Positions 6,060-14,566 of a stretch of 64,000 nt of DNA are shown here, piece after piece. Within the stretch, counting starts at the first letter, position 1, and each line of letters starts with the position of its first letter. The stretch comes from Bacillota bacterium. Its GTDB lineage: Bacteria > Bacillota > Clostridia > Christensenellales > SZUA-584. The notes under the pieces are model-generated. The model saw only the letters and a program-made list of their open reading frames with translations. It did not search any database and was not told the DNA's origin. Where the stretch lies: NCBI GenBank assembly GCA_023412005.1, contig JAEYOE010000032.1:1-64000 (forward strand). The letters are read 5' to 3'. Made by a program: the position numbers and the translations under genes.

Positions 6060-8786
6060 ATGGCAGATATGGTAAAGGAACAAACCGAAACGAAACGGCA
6101 GGGCAACCCGATTATACTCGCACTTGCGAACCACATCGGGCGCAAAAAGCCGGGCGCGAAGGACGCATACGATTATGACGCACCCGAATACCTGATTTTA
6201 GAGCCGGTTGTATCTGACGATATGGCCGCCGTGTGCATGACGATGGCGATACGCGAAAAGGTGACGGCGAAAGAAGTCAGCGAACGCACGGGCCGTGCGC
6301 TGGATGAATGCCATCGGCTGCTGCTCGAGCTGGCCGATGCGGGCGTCTGCTTTGTGAACACGATCAATGGTGAGGACACCTTCTGGTACGATACTTGGGT
6401 GCCGGGTATCATGGAGATGATGACCAACCATCCGACCAACCCGAAAAAATACCCGCAAATTGCCGAGGCGTTTGAGGCCTACGGGCGCATACGCGGCGCG
6501 AAAACAGCCGGGATGACCCCGGTCGGCATCGGGCTGATGCGCGTGATTCCGATTGAACAGGCGATTGACGGCGAAAGCCGCCGCGCTTCCTATGAGGAGA
6601 TTTCCAAGCACATTGAGGAGCACGATATCTTCTCGGTATCCGACTGCTCGTGCCGCACGGCGCGAGAGATTATGGGCGAAGGCTGCGGTCATTTGAAAGA
6701 AGATATGTGCATTCAGATGGGGCACGCTGCCGAGTATTATATCCGCACCGGGCGCGGGCGGCAGGTTACCAAAGACGAGGTGTACGCCATTTTACGCCGC
6801 GCGGAAGATAACGGCCTGATGCACGAGATACCGAACCTTGATGGAGACGGAAAGACGCACGCGATCTGCAATTGCTGCGGCTGCGGCTGCTTCTCAATGC
6901 GCACTGCGGAAATGTTTTTAAACGCCGATATGGTGCGCTCAAACTACGTTTCCGAGGTGAACCGTGATAACTGCGTGGCCTGCGGGCAGTGCGTGGAAAA
7001 CTGCCCGGTGAACGCTGTGCAGCTGGGGCAGAAGGTGTGCGCATCCAAGCCGGTAACGGAAAAGATCATTCGGCAGGAAACCCCGCGCGACACCGAATGG
7101 ACGAAGGCACATTGGAACCCGGATTACCGGACGAACCGCAAAAACGTTGTGGATACAGGCACCGCGCCGTGCAAAACGGAATGTCCGGCGCATATTGCGA
7201 TACAGGGCTACATCAAGCTGGCGGCACTGGGGCGCTACACCGATGCGCTGGAGCTGATTAAAAAAGAAAACCCGTTTCCGGCGGTTTGCGGGCGCATCTG
7301 TAACAGACGGTGCGAATCGGCCTGTACGCGCGGCGACATTGACGAACCGATTGCGATTGACGAGATAAAAAAATTCATCGCCGAGCAGGATTTGAACGAA
7401 GCGCGGCGGTATGTGCCCAAAAAACGGCATGAATACGGCAAACCGATTGCCGTGGTCGGCGCGGGCCCGGCGGGGCTTTCATGTGCGTATTATTTGGCCG
7501 TAGACGGCTACCGTGTGACGGTGTTTGAAAAACAACAGCAGCTGGGCGGTATGCTGACCTTCGGTATACCGGCTTTCCGTTTGCAAAAGGACATTGTAAA
7601 CGCCGAAATTGATGTGCTGCGCGAGCTGGGCGTTGAGTTTAAAACGGGCGTTGATGTCGGCAAAGATGTGAGCATAGCGCAGCTGCGTGAACAGGGTTTT
7701 GAAGCATTTTATATTGCGGTGGGTGCGCAGGGCGGGCGCTGCCTCGGCGTGGAAGGTGAAGACGCGAAGGGCGTGCTCTCGGGTATCGATTTTGTGCGCC
7801 GCGTGAACCTCGGCGAAAAGGTCACGCTGCCCGGCAAGGTGGTGGTCATCGGCGGCGGCAACGTGGCTGTGGATGTGGCGCGCACCGCGGCACGTGTGGA
7901 GGCGGCGCAGGTTGCCATGGTTTGCCTTGAAAGCGCGGCACAAATGCCCGCATCATCGGATGAGGTGGAAGAGGCGGCGCAGGAGGGCATCACCATACAA
8001 AACGGATGGGGTCCCAAGCGTATCATAACCGAAAACGGACGCGTGACGGGCGTGGAATGCCGCCGCTGTGTTTCGGTGTTCGACGAGAACCATCGGTTTG
8101 CGCCGATGTTTGACGACACTGACACGATGATCATGGAAGCGGACTGGGTGCTGCTGTCTATCGGGCAGTCCATCGAATGGGGCGAATTGCTCACGGGCAC
8201 AAAGGTAGCATGTCATCCGAACGGCACGGTGAAGGCGGATGCGTTTACGTATCAAACGGCGGAGCCGGATATTTTCGTGGGCGGCGATGCGCTGACCGGG
8301 CCGAAGTTTGCGATAGACGCGATTGCGGCGGGCAAACAGGGGGCTGTTTCCATTCACCGTTTTGTGCAGCCCGGCCAGAGCCTTGTGCTCGGTCGCGACC
8401 GACGGGAGTACAAAGCGCTAGATAAAGAGGCGCTGGAACTCGACAGCTACGACCGTATGCCGCGTCAGCAAGCACCGCATGTGACGTCAGCCGGTTTTGC
8501 GGACGGGCGAGGGACATTAACCGAGGAGCAGGTGAGAAAAGAAACCGAGCGCTGCCTCGGGTGCGGCGCGGCAGTGGTGGATGAATTCCTTTGCGTGGGC
8601 TGCGGCCAGTGCACAACAAAATGTAAATTCGATGCGATATCGCTATCGCGCCGATACGACGGTGAAGGCGTTTCGCTGTTTGATATGAAAAAGGCGATTG
8701 TGCCGCATGTGATTAAGCGCAAGCTGAAAATCAAGCTGAAAACCATACGCAAAGCGTTTAAAAAGCAGGAGACACCGCATGCATGA
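6060..8786 (+). CDS. Large Fe-S/FAD NAD(P)-linked oxidoreductase (GltD-type core with extra Fe-S modules)
   Basis: A 908-residue multidomain electron-transfer enzyme. Residues 1-290 form a winged-helix-like module with Cys motifs DCSCR (about 195-199) and CNCCGCGC (270-277). A [4Fe-4S] ferredoxin motif CVACGQCVENCP is at 305-316. Residues 370-425 carry the Cys pattern of the glutamate-synthase small subunit N-domain (CKTEC, CGRICNRRC). An FAD site VGAGPAG (466-472) and an NAD(P) site GGGNVA (598-603) follow, and a C-terminal cluster CVGCGQCTTKC (845-855) ends a Lys-rich tail. The core resembles GltD, AegA/YgfT and dihydropyrimidine dehydrogenase. It lies between hypB and hypA and overlaps hypA by 8 bases. 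The substrate is unknown. Confidence 0.88.
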   Translation: MADMVKEQTETKRQGNPIILALANHIGRKKPGAKDAYDYDAPEYLILEPVVSDDMAAVCMTMAIREKVTAKEVSERTGRALDECHRLLLELADAGVCFVNTINGEDTFWYDTWVPGIMEMMTNHPTNPKKYPQIAEAFEAYGRIRGAKTAGMTPVGIGLMRVIPIEQAIDGESRRASYEEISKHIEEHDIFSVSDCSCRTAREIMGEGCGHLKEDMCIQMGHAAEYYIRTGRGRQVTKDEVYAILRRAEDNGLMHEIPNLDGDGKTHAICNCCGCGCFSMRTAEMFLNADMVRSNYVSEVNRDNCVACGQCVENCPVNAVQLGQKVCASKPVTEKIIRQETPRDTEWTKAHWNPDYRTNRKNVVDTGTAPCKTECPAHIAIQGYIKLAALGRYTDALELIKKENPFPAVCGRICNRRCESACTRGDIDEPIAIDEIKKFIAEQDLNEARRYVPKKRHEYGKPIAVVGAGPAGLSCAYYLAVDGYRVTVFEKQQQLGGMLTFGIPAFRLQKDIVNAEIDVLRELGVEFKTGVDVGKDVSIAQLREQGFEAFYIAVGAQGGRCLGVEGEDAKGVLSGIDFVRRVNLGEKVTLPGKVVVIGGGNVAVDVARTAARVEAAQVAMVCLESAAQMPASSDEVEEAAQEGITIQNGWGPKRIITENGRVTGVECRRCVSVFDENHRFAPMFDDTDTMIMEADWVLLSIGQSIEWGELLTGTKVACHPNGTVKADAFTYQTAEPDIFVGGDALTGPKFAIDAIAAGKQGAVSIHRFVQPGQSLVLGRDRREYKALDKEALELDSYDRMPRQQAPHVTSAGFADGRGTLTEEQVRKETERCLGCGAAVVDEFLCVGCGQCTTKCKFDAISLSRRYDGEGVSLFDMKKAIVPHVIKRKLKIKLKTIRKAFKKQETPHA

Positions 8787-9120
8787 GCTGGGCATTGTGG
8801 CTGAGGTGGTACGCATTGTGGAAGACATCGCGCGCAAGCAGCAGCTAAAAACGGTGGAAACACTGGTGCTTCAAATCGGTGAGCTGTCTTCGGTGGTGCC
8901 GTATTATGTGGAGCAGTGCTACCCGGCTGCCGTATATGGCACGATGCTGGAGAACACGCGGCTGGAGATTGAGGTGCTGCCCGGAAACGGGCGGTGCCGT
9001 GGCTGCGGGCAGGTGTTTAATATTCTGGCGCAGCATCACGTCTGCCCGGAATGCGGCGGTACGTCGTTTGAGCTGCTCGGCGGGCGAGAATTTATGATCA
9101 AGCAGATTGTTGCATGTTGA
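8779..9120 (+). CDS. hypA: HypA, nickel metallochaperone
   Basis: A 113-residue HypA/HybF protein that passes nickel to HypB and the target enzyme. The N-terminal MHE carries the conserved nickel ligand His2. The C-terminal half has the zinc-binding pair of CxxC motifs (CRGC and CPEC). Length is typical. The start overlaps the oxidoreductase stop by 8 bases, so the two are translationally linked. With hypB two genes upstream it completes the minimal nickel-insertion pair. Confidence 0.93.
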   Translation: MHELGIVAEVVRIVEDIARKQQLKTVETLVLQIGELSSVVPYYVEQCYPAAVYGTMLENTRLEIEVLPGNGRCRGCGQVFNILAQHHVCPECGGTSFELLGGREFMIKQIVAC

Positions 9121-9136
9121 CGGTGGTGACCAAGCG

Positions 9137-9727
9137 TTGAACAAAGCAGAGATACAGGCGTTCTTTGACAGCCATGCGCCCGAGTGGGACGCGCGGATGG
9201 TGCGCTGCCAAAGCAAGATTGATGCGATATTAAAAGCGGCCGGTGTGAGCGAGGGCGTAAGTGTGCTTGATGTGGCATGCGGCACAGGCGTGCTGTTTGA
9301 AGATTATATCGCTCATGGTGCCGGGCATATTGTGGGCGTGGATCTGTCGCCGGAAATGGTGCGTATCGCGCGGCGCAAATACCCGCAGTCTCACATTGAG
9401 GTGCGTTGTGCGGATATCGAAGAAACCCGGTTTGACGTGCTGTTTGACTGCTGCGTTGTGTATAACGCGCTGCCGCATTTTCCCGATCCGGCACGGCTGA
9501 TGGGCCGTTTGGCCCGGTTCGTGAAACCGGGCGGGCGGCTTTGCATTGCGCACGGTATGAGCCGGGCGCAGCTGATCAAGCACCATGAGGGGCGCGCTTC
9601 GTCGGTATCCCGCCCGCTGCCTGAGATAGAAAAGCTTCAGACGTTTCTTGAGCCTTGGTTTTTCGCCGATGTGATCGTCAGTGATGAAGAAAAGGTGATT
9701 TTGGCGGGCAGACGAACGGACAAATGA
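9137..9727 (+). CDS. Class I SAM-dependent methyltransferase
   Basis: A 196-residue Rossmann methyltransferase. Motif I is VLDVACGTG, with the acidic end of strand 2 at GVDLSPEM and a later post-motif PGGRLCIAH. The open frame reaches back to a TTG at 9107 that overlaps hypA. I prefer the TTG at 9137, giving MNKAEIQAFFDSHAPEWD, the usual beginning for such proteins, behind GGTGGTGA. It is the last gene of the hypBA set and ends at a shared terminator (9737-9764). Substrate unknown. Confidence 0.8.
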   Translation: MNKAEIQAFFDSHAPEWDARMVRCQSKIDAILKAAGVSEGVSVLDVACGTGVLFEDYIAHGAGHIVGVDLSPEMVRIARRKYPQSHIEVRCADIEETRFDVLFDCCVVYNALPHFPDPARLMGRLARFVKPGGRLCIAHGMSRAQLIKHHEGRASSVSRPLPEIEKLQTFLEPWFFADVIVSDEEKVILAGRRTDK

Positions 9728-9736
9728 TTTATCAAT

Positions 9737-9764
9737 AAAAAGAGCGCTAGGCTGCGCTTTTTTG
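9737..9764. terminator. Bidirectional terminator between methyltransferase and MATE genes
   Basis: AAAAAGAGCGC pairs with GCGCTTTTTTG around a six-base loop. A-run and T-run arms allow termination in both directions between two convergent genes. The hairpin overlaps the MATE stop codon. Confidence 0.75.
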
Positions 9765-11153
9765 TTTTTCGAGCAATCGGGGCATGTGCCCGGTAAGCGG
9801 CGTGACGGTGGCCCACTTTACGCGCAGTATCATAACGGTGGTGATGGCGGCACCGACGTAATTAGAGAAGAGATTGCCCCAGAACACCGAATAGACGCCA
9901 AGCGCCTGCTCGGTAAGCAGTATGAACAGATATCGAAGCAGCCAGATGCGAAGAATACTGGCCACCAGCGTGATGCGCGTGCGCCCAAGGCCAATGAACG
10001 CGCCAAGCTGCGTCATGCAGACGCCAAACCCGATGACCGAATAGGTGTAAATATGCAGCGCTTTGTCGGCGACGGCAAGCACCTGCGGTTCTCGCGTGAA
10101 CATGACGGTGAGCGATGATGAGGTCGGCACAATGATGGCAATCAGCAGCGCGGCTGTGACGGCGCTCATCAGGCAGCCAATCCAAGTGACCGCACGTGCA
10201 CGGTCGCCCCGGCCCGCCCCCACGTTCATGCTGACCATGGTGGTCACGGCAGAGGCGAATGAAGACGGCAATATGAAGCAGACGGACGAGATGTTGTTCG
10301 CAATGCCCTGACCGTTCAGCACATCTGCGCCGTACTTTTGCACCTCGCTGTTGATCAGATAAAACCCGAGATACAAAATCACGTTGGAGAGCATCGATGG
10401 CGCGCCGATGCGCACCAGATCGCCAATCGCTGCTCGATCGAAACCAAAGCCTTTGAGAGACAGTTGGCTCTCACCCCGGCGCACAAAAAGCTCGAGATAC
10501 ATCCAGCCGGTAATCAGTACATTGGCGGCGAGCGAGGCCATCACCGCGCCCACAATGCCCCAGCGGAACACCGCAATAAACAGCGCGTTGAATGCGATTT
10601 TAAGCACAAGCAGCAGCACCATACGCACAAACGCCGCTTCAGGCTTTCCTTGCGCATTTTTCAGCGCGTTATATATCGCTTCGAGAAAAGAGAACGGAAT
10701 CAGCAGCGCACTGAAAGCGAGGTATGAGAACACATCAGCAGCAATTGCCGGGTCAACCGAGGCGGAAATGGGGTGCGAAACAGCAAGCAGCACCGGCGCG
10801 AGCGCGACGCCCAGCACGGCAGAAAAGACGACCAGCTGTGTGGCGATGCTTTTTCCTTCGGAAAAAGACTTGCGGCCGTTGGCTTGGCCGATTAATGCCA
10901 TGCCTGCCGACCCAAGGCCCTGCGCGAGCCCCACAATCATGCCGGTGATGGGAATACAAAAGGTGACCGCGCTGGCGGCAGCGGTGCCTGCGATGTTGTT
11001 GATAAAAAGACCGTCGATAACGGGAAGCAGTGCCTGAACGATGCCCATCAGCAGTGTGGGCAGCGAGAGCAGCAGTATCGTTTTGGGAACGGAGCCTGAG
11101 ATGATAAGGTCGCGCCGCGCGCTGACGTTTTGTTTGAGTAAGCCGAGTTTCAT
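9747..11153 (-). CDS. MATE-family multidrug/metabolite exporter
   Basis: A protein of about 468 residues with twelve predicted membrane segments arranged as two homologous halves, as in the MATE family of cation-coupled exporters. The first half opens with PKTILLLSLPTLLMGIVQALLP, and the second with a matching IGAPSMLSN segment. Two starts are possible: ATG at 11153 (MKLGLLKQNVS) or ATG at 11195 (MYAHSDVKLYE); neither has a clear ribosome site, so the N-terminus is uncertain. It stands alone and convergent to the hypBA set. The substrate cannot be inferred. Confidence 0.85.
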   Translation of the reverse strand: MKLGLLKQNVSARRDLIISGSVPKTILLLSLPTLLMGIVQALLPVIDGLFINNIAGTAAASAVTFCIPITGMIVGLAQGLGSAGMALIGQANGRKSFSEGKSIATQLVVFSAVLGVALAPVLLAVSHPISASVDPAIAADVFSYLAFSALLIPFSFLEAIYNALKNAQGKPEAAFVRMVLLLVLKIAFNALFIAVFRWGIVGAVMASLAANVLITGWMYLELFVRRGESQLSLKGFGFDRAAIGDLVRIGAPSMLSNVILYLGFYLINSEVQKYGADVLNGQGIANNISSVCFILPSSFASAVTTMVSMNVGAGRGDRARAVTWIGCLMSAVTAALLIAIIVPTSSSLTVMFTREPQVLAVADKALHIYTYSVIGFGVCMTQLGAFIGLGRTRITLVASILRIWLLRYLFILLTEQALGVYSVFWGNLFSNYVGAAITTVMILRVKWATVTPLTGHMPRLLEKQKSAA

Positions 11154-11544
11154 TGTTGCGGATTCATAAAGCTTTACATCTGAGTGCGCATACATGCGCC
11201 GGAGAATACAGCCTGTTTATTGCCTTTCACGATATTATTTATACACAATCATTTATTATAGATACCGGCTTCACAATGTCAATCATCGTTAAGGTCGTAA
11301 AAAAGCGTATATACGCCGTTTTATGGCGGCTTAAGTGACTATTTGCGGGTGATGGCTGCCCAAACGATGGTTTGAACACTTATAGGCAAAAGCGGCGGGA
11401 ACAGTTAATCCGCCATCATTCTTTGCAAAAAATCCGTAACATATTGAATCGGTTGCACAGCGCGCAACCGCTTTTCCAAAAACTATTGTGATTGACGAAA
11501 TGAAAACATATAGTGGTATCAGAAACAATAACGGAGGGCCGCAC
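11154..11544. other. Intergenic region before the catabolic locus
   Basis: No gene is supported. It holds the uncertain N-terminal codons and promoter of the MATE gene, a weak hairpin near 11305-11332 (GCGTATATACGCC, then GGCGGC), and the promoter of the TPP-enzyme gene at 11486-11514. Confidence 0.5.
11486..11514 (+). promoter_or_regulatory. Promoter candidate for the TPP-enzyme operon
   Basis: TTGTGA (11486-11491), 17-base spacer, TATAGT (11509-11514), followed by CGGAGG at 11532-11537 and ATG at 11545. The spacing is ideal; the -35 box is imperfect. Confidence 0.45.
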
Positions 11545-13332
11545 ATGAAACTCACGGGCGGAGAAATTGTTGTGAAACAGCTGGCCGACGCGGGTGTAGA
11601 TTACATCATCGGTATACCGGGCCACGGTGTGCTCGGGCTGTTCGACGCGATTCGCAAGGCCGATGCGGCGGGTGCGATAAAATATATTCAGGTGAAGCAT
11701 GAACAGGCGGGGGCGGCGATGGCAGACGGCTACTTTCGCATCAAGGGGCAGCCGCTGGCTGTGTTCGCATCGATCGGGCCGGGCACGCTGAACACGAGCA
11801 TCGGCCTTGGCACCGCCTATGCCGATTCCACGGCGTTACTCGCGCTCTGCGGCGATACGCATGTGCACATGAAAGGCGTGGGCGTGCTGCAGGAGCTGGA
11901 GCGTTATCAAGACAGCAACATCATTCGAAGCCTGGAGCCGCTCAGTAAACGTAGCTGGCGCGCCGAATCGGTACAGCAGTTGCCACGGCTCATGCAGCGC
12001 GCGCTGCATCTAATGACAACGGGGCGGTGCGGCCCGTGTGTGGTGACGCTGCCAATGGATGTACAGGCGGCAAGCTGCGAATACAGCGCGGATGTTAAGA
12101 AGGACAATGCACAGTCTTTGCCGTGTGCAAGCCCGGCAGCTTTGGAGAAAGCTGTGGCGCTGATGAAAACGGCCAAAAGGCCGGTGATACTCGCGGGCGG
12201 CGGCGCGCTGCGCGCCGGGGCGGGTGAGCTGATTATGCAGCTGGCTGAAGATTGGGGTGCGGCCGTGATCACCACGCTGGCCGGAAAAGGCACCGTGGCC
12301 GAAACGCACGATCAATACGCGTTTCACACCGGCTCCAAAGGCACGGCCATCGGCCTTGCCGTCAGCCGGGCAGCCGATGTGGTGCTGGCACTCGGCACAC
12401 GCTTTGCCGACGAGACGACCTGCTCGTACCGTAAGGGCATCGCGTTTAACTTCCCGGATACCAAGCTGATACACATCGACATAGACGTATCGGAAATCGG
12501 CAAGAATTACGGCGCAGACGTGGGCATCGTTGCTGATATTAAGGAGAGCATCAAGCAGATACTCAGCCAGAGCCCCTCGTTTAACATCAATCAAGACTAT
12601 CTCAGCGAAATAAAAGCCCTCAGAAACAGCTGGTTCGCCTATTTAAAAAGCATCAGAGACAAGAAAACGGATAAAATCACAATCTCTCAGCTGATTGGCC
12701 TTTTAAACAACGTGCTGCCGACCGACACGATCATCTCAACCTCGTCGGGTAACACGCAGGCGCAGCTATTTCAGGAATACTGTTATGAAACACCGTATTG
12801 TAACCTGACCACGGGCGGTTTTTCCACAATGGGCTGGGCAGTGCCCGCCGCGATGGGTGCCAAGCTGGCTGCGCCTCATAGACCGGTGGTCGCGCTGCTC
12901 GGCGACGGTGACTTTATGATGACCATGCAGGAGCTTTCAACCATGGCGCAGTACGACATTCCGGTGGTGGTGATTATGGCGAACAACAGCGGCTGGATGG
13001 CGATTAAAGATTTACAAACGGATGTACTGGGCGAAAAAACCGTGTTTGGTAACGACTTTATGCGCGGAGATGACGTTTACAGCCCGGATTATAAAGCCAT
13101 GGCACAGGCCTTTTGCATCGAGGCATACGATGCAAGTGCACCGGAGGGTATTGCCGCTGCCATTAAAGACGCACTGACATCCGGCAAGCCCGCGTTCATC
13201 AATATCAACGTGTGCCGCGATTACCCGGATACGGGCGGCAAGGCGTTTGGGTGGTGGGATGTACCGATACCCGCCTATATGGAAGAAAAGCGGAGCCGCT
13301 ATGAGCATGAACGCGGCGAAGAAACCATATAA
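11545..13332 (+). CDS. Thiamine-diphosphate enzyme of the acetolactate synthase/IolD superfamily
   Basis: A 595-residue TPP-dependent enzyme with the three-domain layout of acetohydroxyacid synthases. The catalytic Glu is present at residue 53 (VKHEQAGAAMADGY), and the TPP/Mg site is GDGDF (453-457) with ANN about 25 residues later. The retained Glu argues against glyoxylate carboligase, which has Val there. The C-terminus (GWWDVPIPAYMEE) is distinctive. A longer frame starts at 11488, but CGGAGG at 11532 selects the ATG at 11545. First gene of a tight series with a Gfo/Idh enzyme and a split transketolase. Likely acts on a 2-oxo acid or cyclic diketone in sugar/cyclitol breakdown; the reaction is unknown. 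Confidence 0.85.
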   Translation: MKLTGGEIVVKQLADAGVDYIIGIPGHGVLGLFDAIRKADAAGAIKYIQVKHEQAGAAMADGYFRIKGQPLAVFASIGPGTLNTSIGLGTAYADSTALLALCGDTHVHMKGVGVLQELERYQDSNIIRSLEPLSKRSWRAESVQQLPRLMQRALHLMTTGRCGPCVVTLPMDVQAASCEYSADVKKDNAQSLPCASPAALEKAVALMKTAKRPVILAGGGALRAGAGELIMQLAEDWGAAVITTLAGKGTVAETHDQYAFHTGSKGTAIGLAVSRAADVVLALGTRFADETTCSYRKGIAFNFPDTKLIHIDIDVSEIGKNYGADVGIVADIKESIKQILSQSPSFNINQDYLSEIKALRNSWFAYLKSIRDKKTDKITISQLIGLLNNVLPTDTIISTSSGNTQAQLFQEYCYETPYCNLTTGGFSTMGWAVPAAMGAKLAAPHRPVVALLGDGDFMMTMQELSTMAQYDIPVVVIMANNSGWMAIKDLQTDVLGEKTVFGNDFMRGDDVYSPDYKAMAQAFCIEAYDASAPEGIAAAIKDALTSGKPAFININVCRDYPDTGGKAFGWWDVPIPAYMEEKRSRYEHERGEETI

Positions 13333-13361
13333 GCCAAGGACCGGCTAAGGAGGCAAGCGAA

Positions 13362-14564
13362 ATGAGCAAAATGAAATTTGTTCTTGTGGGCTGCGGGCGG
13401 ATTGCGCAGCTGCATGTGGCCGGATACAATAACAACCCCGACGCGCAGCTTTGGGGCGTTTGTGATATCAATCACGGGCATGCGAAAAAGTTTGCACAGG
13501 AGCACGGCATCAGCCGCGTCTATACAAGCTTCGACGAGGTGCTGGCGGACGCGGAGGTGACGGCGGTTGAACTGCTGCTGCCGCACCATCTGCACTGTGA
13601 ATACACGCTGAAAGCCTGCATGGCGGGCAAGCATGTCTCGGTGCAAAAGCCGATGGCCATGAACCTCGCCGAGTGCGACTGTATGATTAAGGCCGCGAAG
13701 GACAACGGTGTGAAGCTCAAGGTGTTTGAGAACTTCGTATTCTATCCGCCGTATCAGCTGGCCAAAAAGCTTATGGACGACGGCGAGATCGGCACGCCGC
13801 AGGGCATACGCCTGAAGATGAACAACGCGGCGCTCGCGTCGCGCAACATGCCGATTATGAACAAAAAGGCGGGCCCCGGTTGTGCCGAGGTGGATGAAGG
13901 TGTGAAAGAAACCGGCTGGTACGTGACTCCGGGCTCATGGCTCTGGCGGTTTAACGATACGCTCTCGGGCGGCGGCCCAACCGTGTTTGACGACGGGTAC
14001 CACAAATTTTCCACCATCATGTATATGCTCGGCGACGTGGAAAAGGTGGTGGCATGGATTGACGAAACGCCGGTGATGCCGGGCGTTTTCAACGACGTGC
14101 CCGCCGTGATTATGTGGAAGCATAAAGACAAGAAGGTGTACGGCGTTTGGGACATCATGAGCTCCGATGAGATGTTTGTGGAAAGCAAATATTACACCTG
14201 CGATGAGCGGCTCGAGATTACCGGCTCGCGCGGCGTGATTTGGGTGACGCGCTGCACGGCCACCATGCTGCCAAGCGTTGCGCCCGTGGTGATGTACCGT
14301 GACGGCAAGCTGACGGAATTCTGGGACATGAAGCACGACTGGGCGGATTCGTTTGAAGCGTCCACGCGCGATTTTGTGGACGCGATAAAAAACGACCGTG
14401 AGCCGATACTGTCCGGCGAGCGCGGCAAAGAGGTTTTAAAATTCGCACTGGCCGCAGTCGAATCGTCACGTAAGAACGCAGAGGTGTATCTCAATAGCTA
14501 CACAGATAAACCGCTGCAAAAGAAACGCGGATTTCTAATCAATATGATGACAAAGAGGAAATGA
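13362..14564 (+). CDS. Gfo/Idh/MocA-family NAD(P)-dependent sugar dehydrogenase
   Basis: A 400-residue oxidoreductase with an N-terminal Rossmann fold (VGCGRIA at 9-15) and the family's mixed alpha/beta C-terminal domain. The active-site EKP motif appears as QKP (residues 95-97); the catalytic Lys96 is kept and the Glu is replaced. The family includes inositol 2-dehydrogenase and oxidises a ring or chain hydroxyl of sugars and cyclitols. It lies 29 bases after the TPP enzyme and overlaps the start region of the transketolase N-subunit gene, consistent with one operon. Confidence 0.88.
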   Translation: MSKMKFVLVGCGRIAQLHVAGYNNNPDAQLWGVCDINHGHAKKFAQEHGISRVYTSFDEVLADAEVTAVELLLPHHLHCEYTLKACMAGKHVSVQKPMAMNLAECDCMIKAAKDNGVKLKVFENFVFYPPYQLAKKLMDDGEIGTPQGIRLKMNNAALASRNMPIMNKKAGPGCAEVDEGVKETGWYVTPGSWLWRFNDTLSGGGPTVFDDGYHKFSTIMYMLGDVEKVVAWIDETPVMPGVFNDVPAVIMWKHKDKKVYGVWDIMSSDEMFVESKYYTCDERLEITGSRGVIWVTRCTATMLPSVAPVVMYRDGKLTEFWDMKHDWADSFEASTRDFVDAIKNDREPILSGERGKEVLKFALAAVESSRKNAEVYLNSYTDKPLQKKRGFLINMMTKRK

Positions 14565-14566
14565 GC

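Noticed and set aside
4330..9727. Reading the hypBA set as a [NiFe]-hydrogenase operon
   Set aside because: No large- or small-subunit motifs (for example paired CxxC with a C-terminal DPCxxC) occur in any product here.
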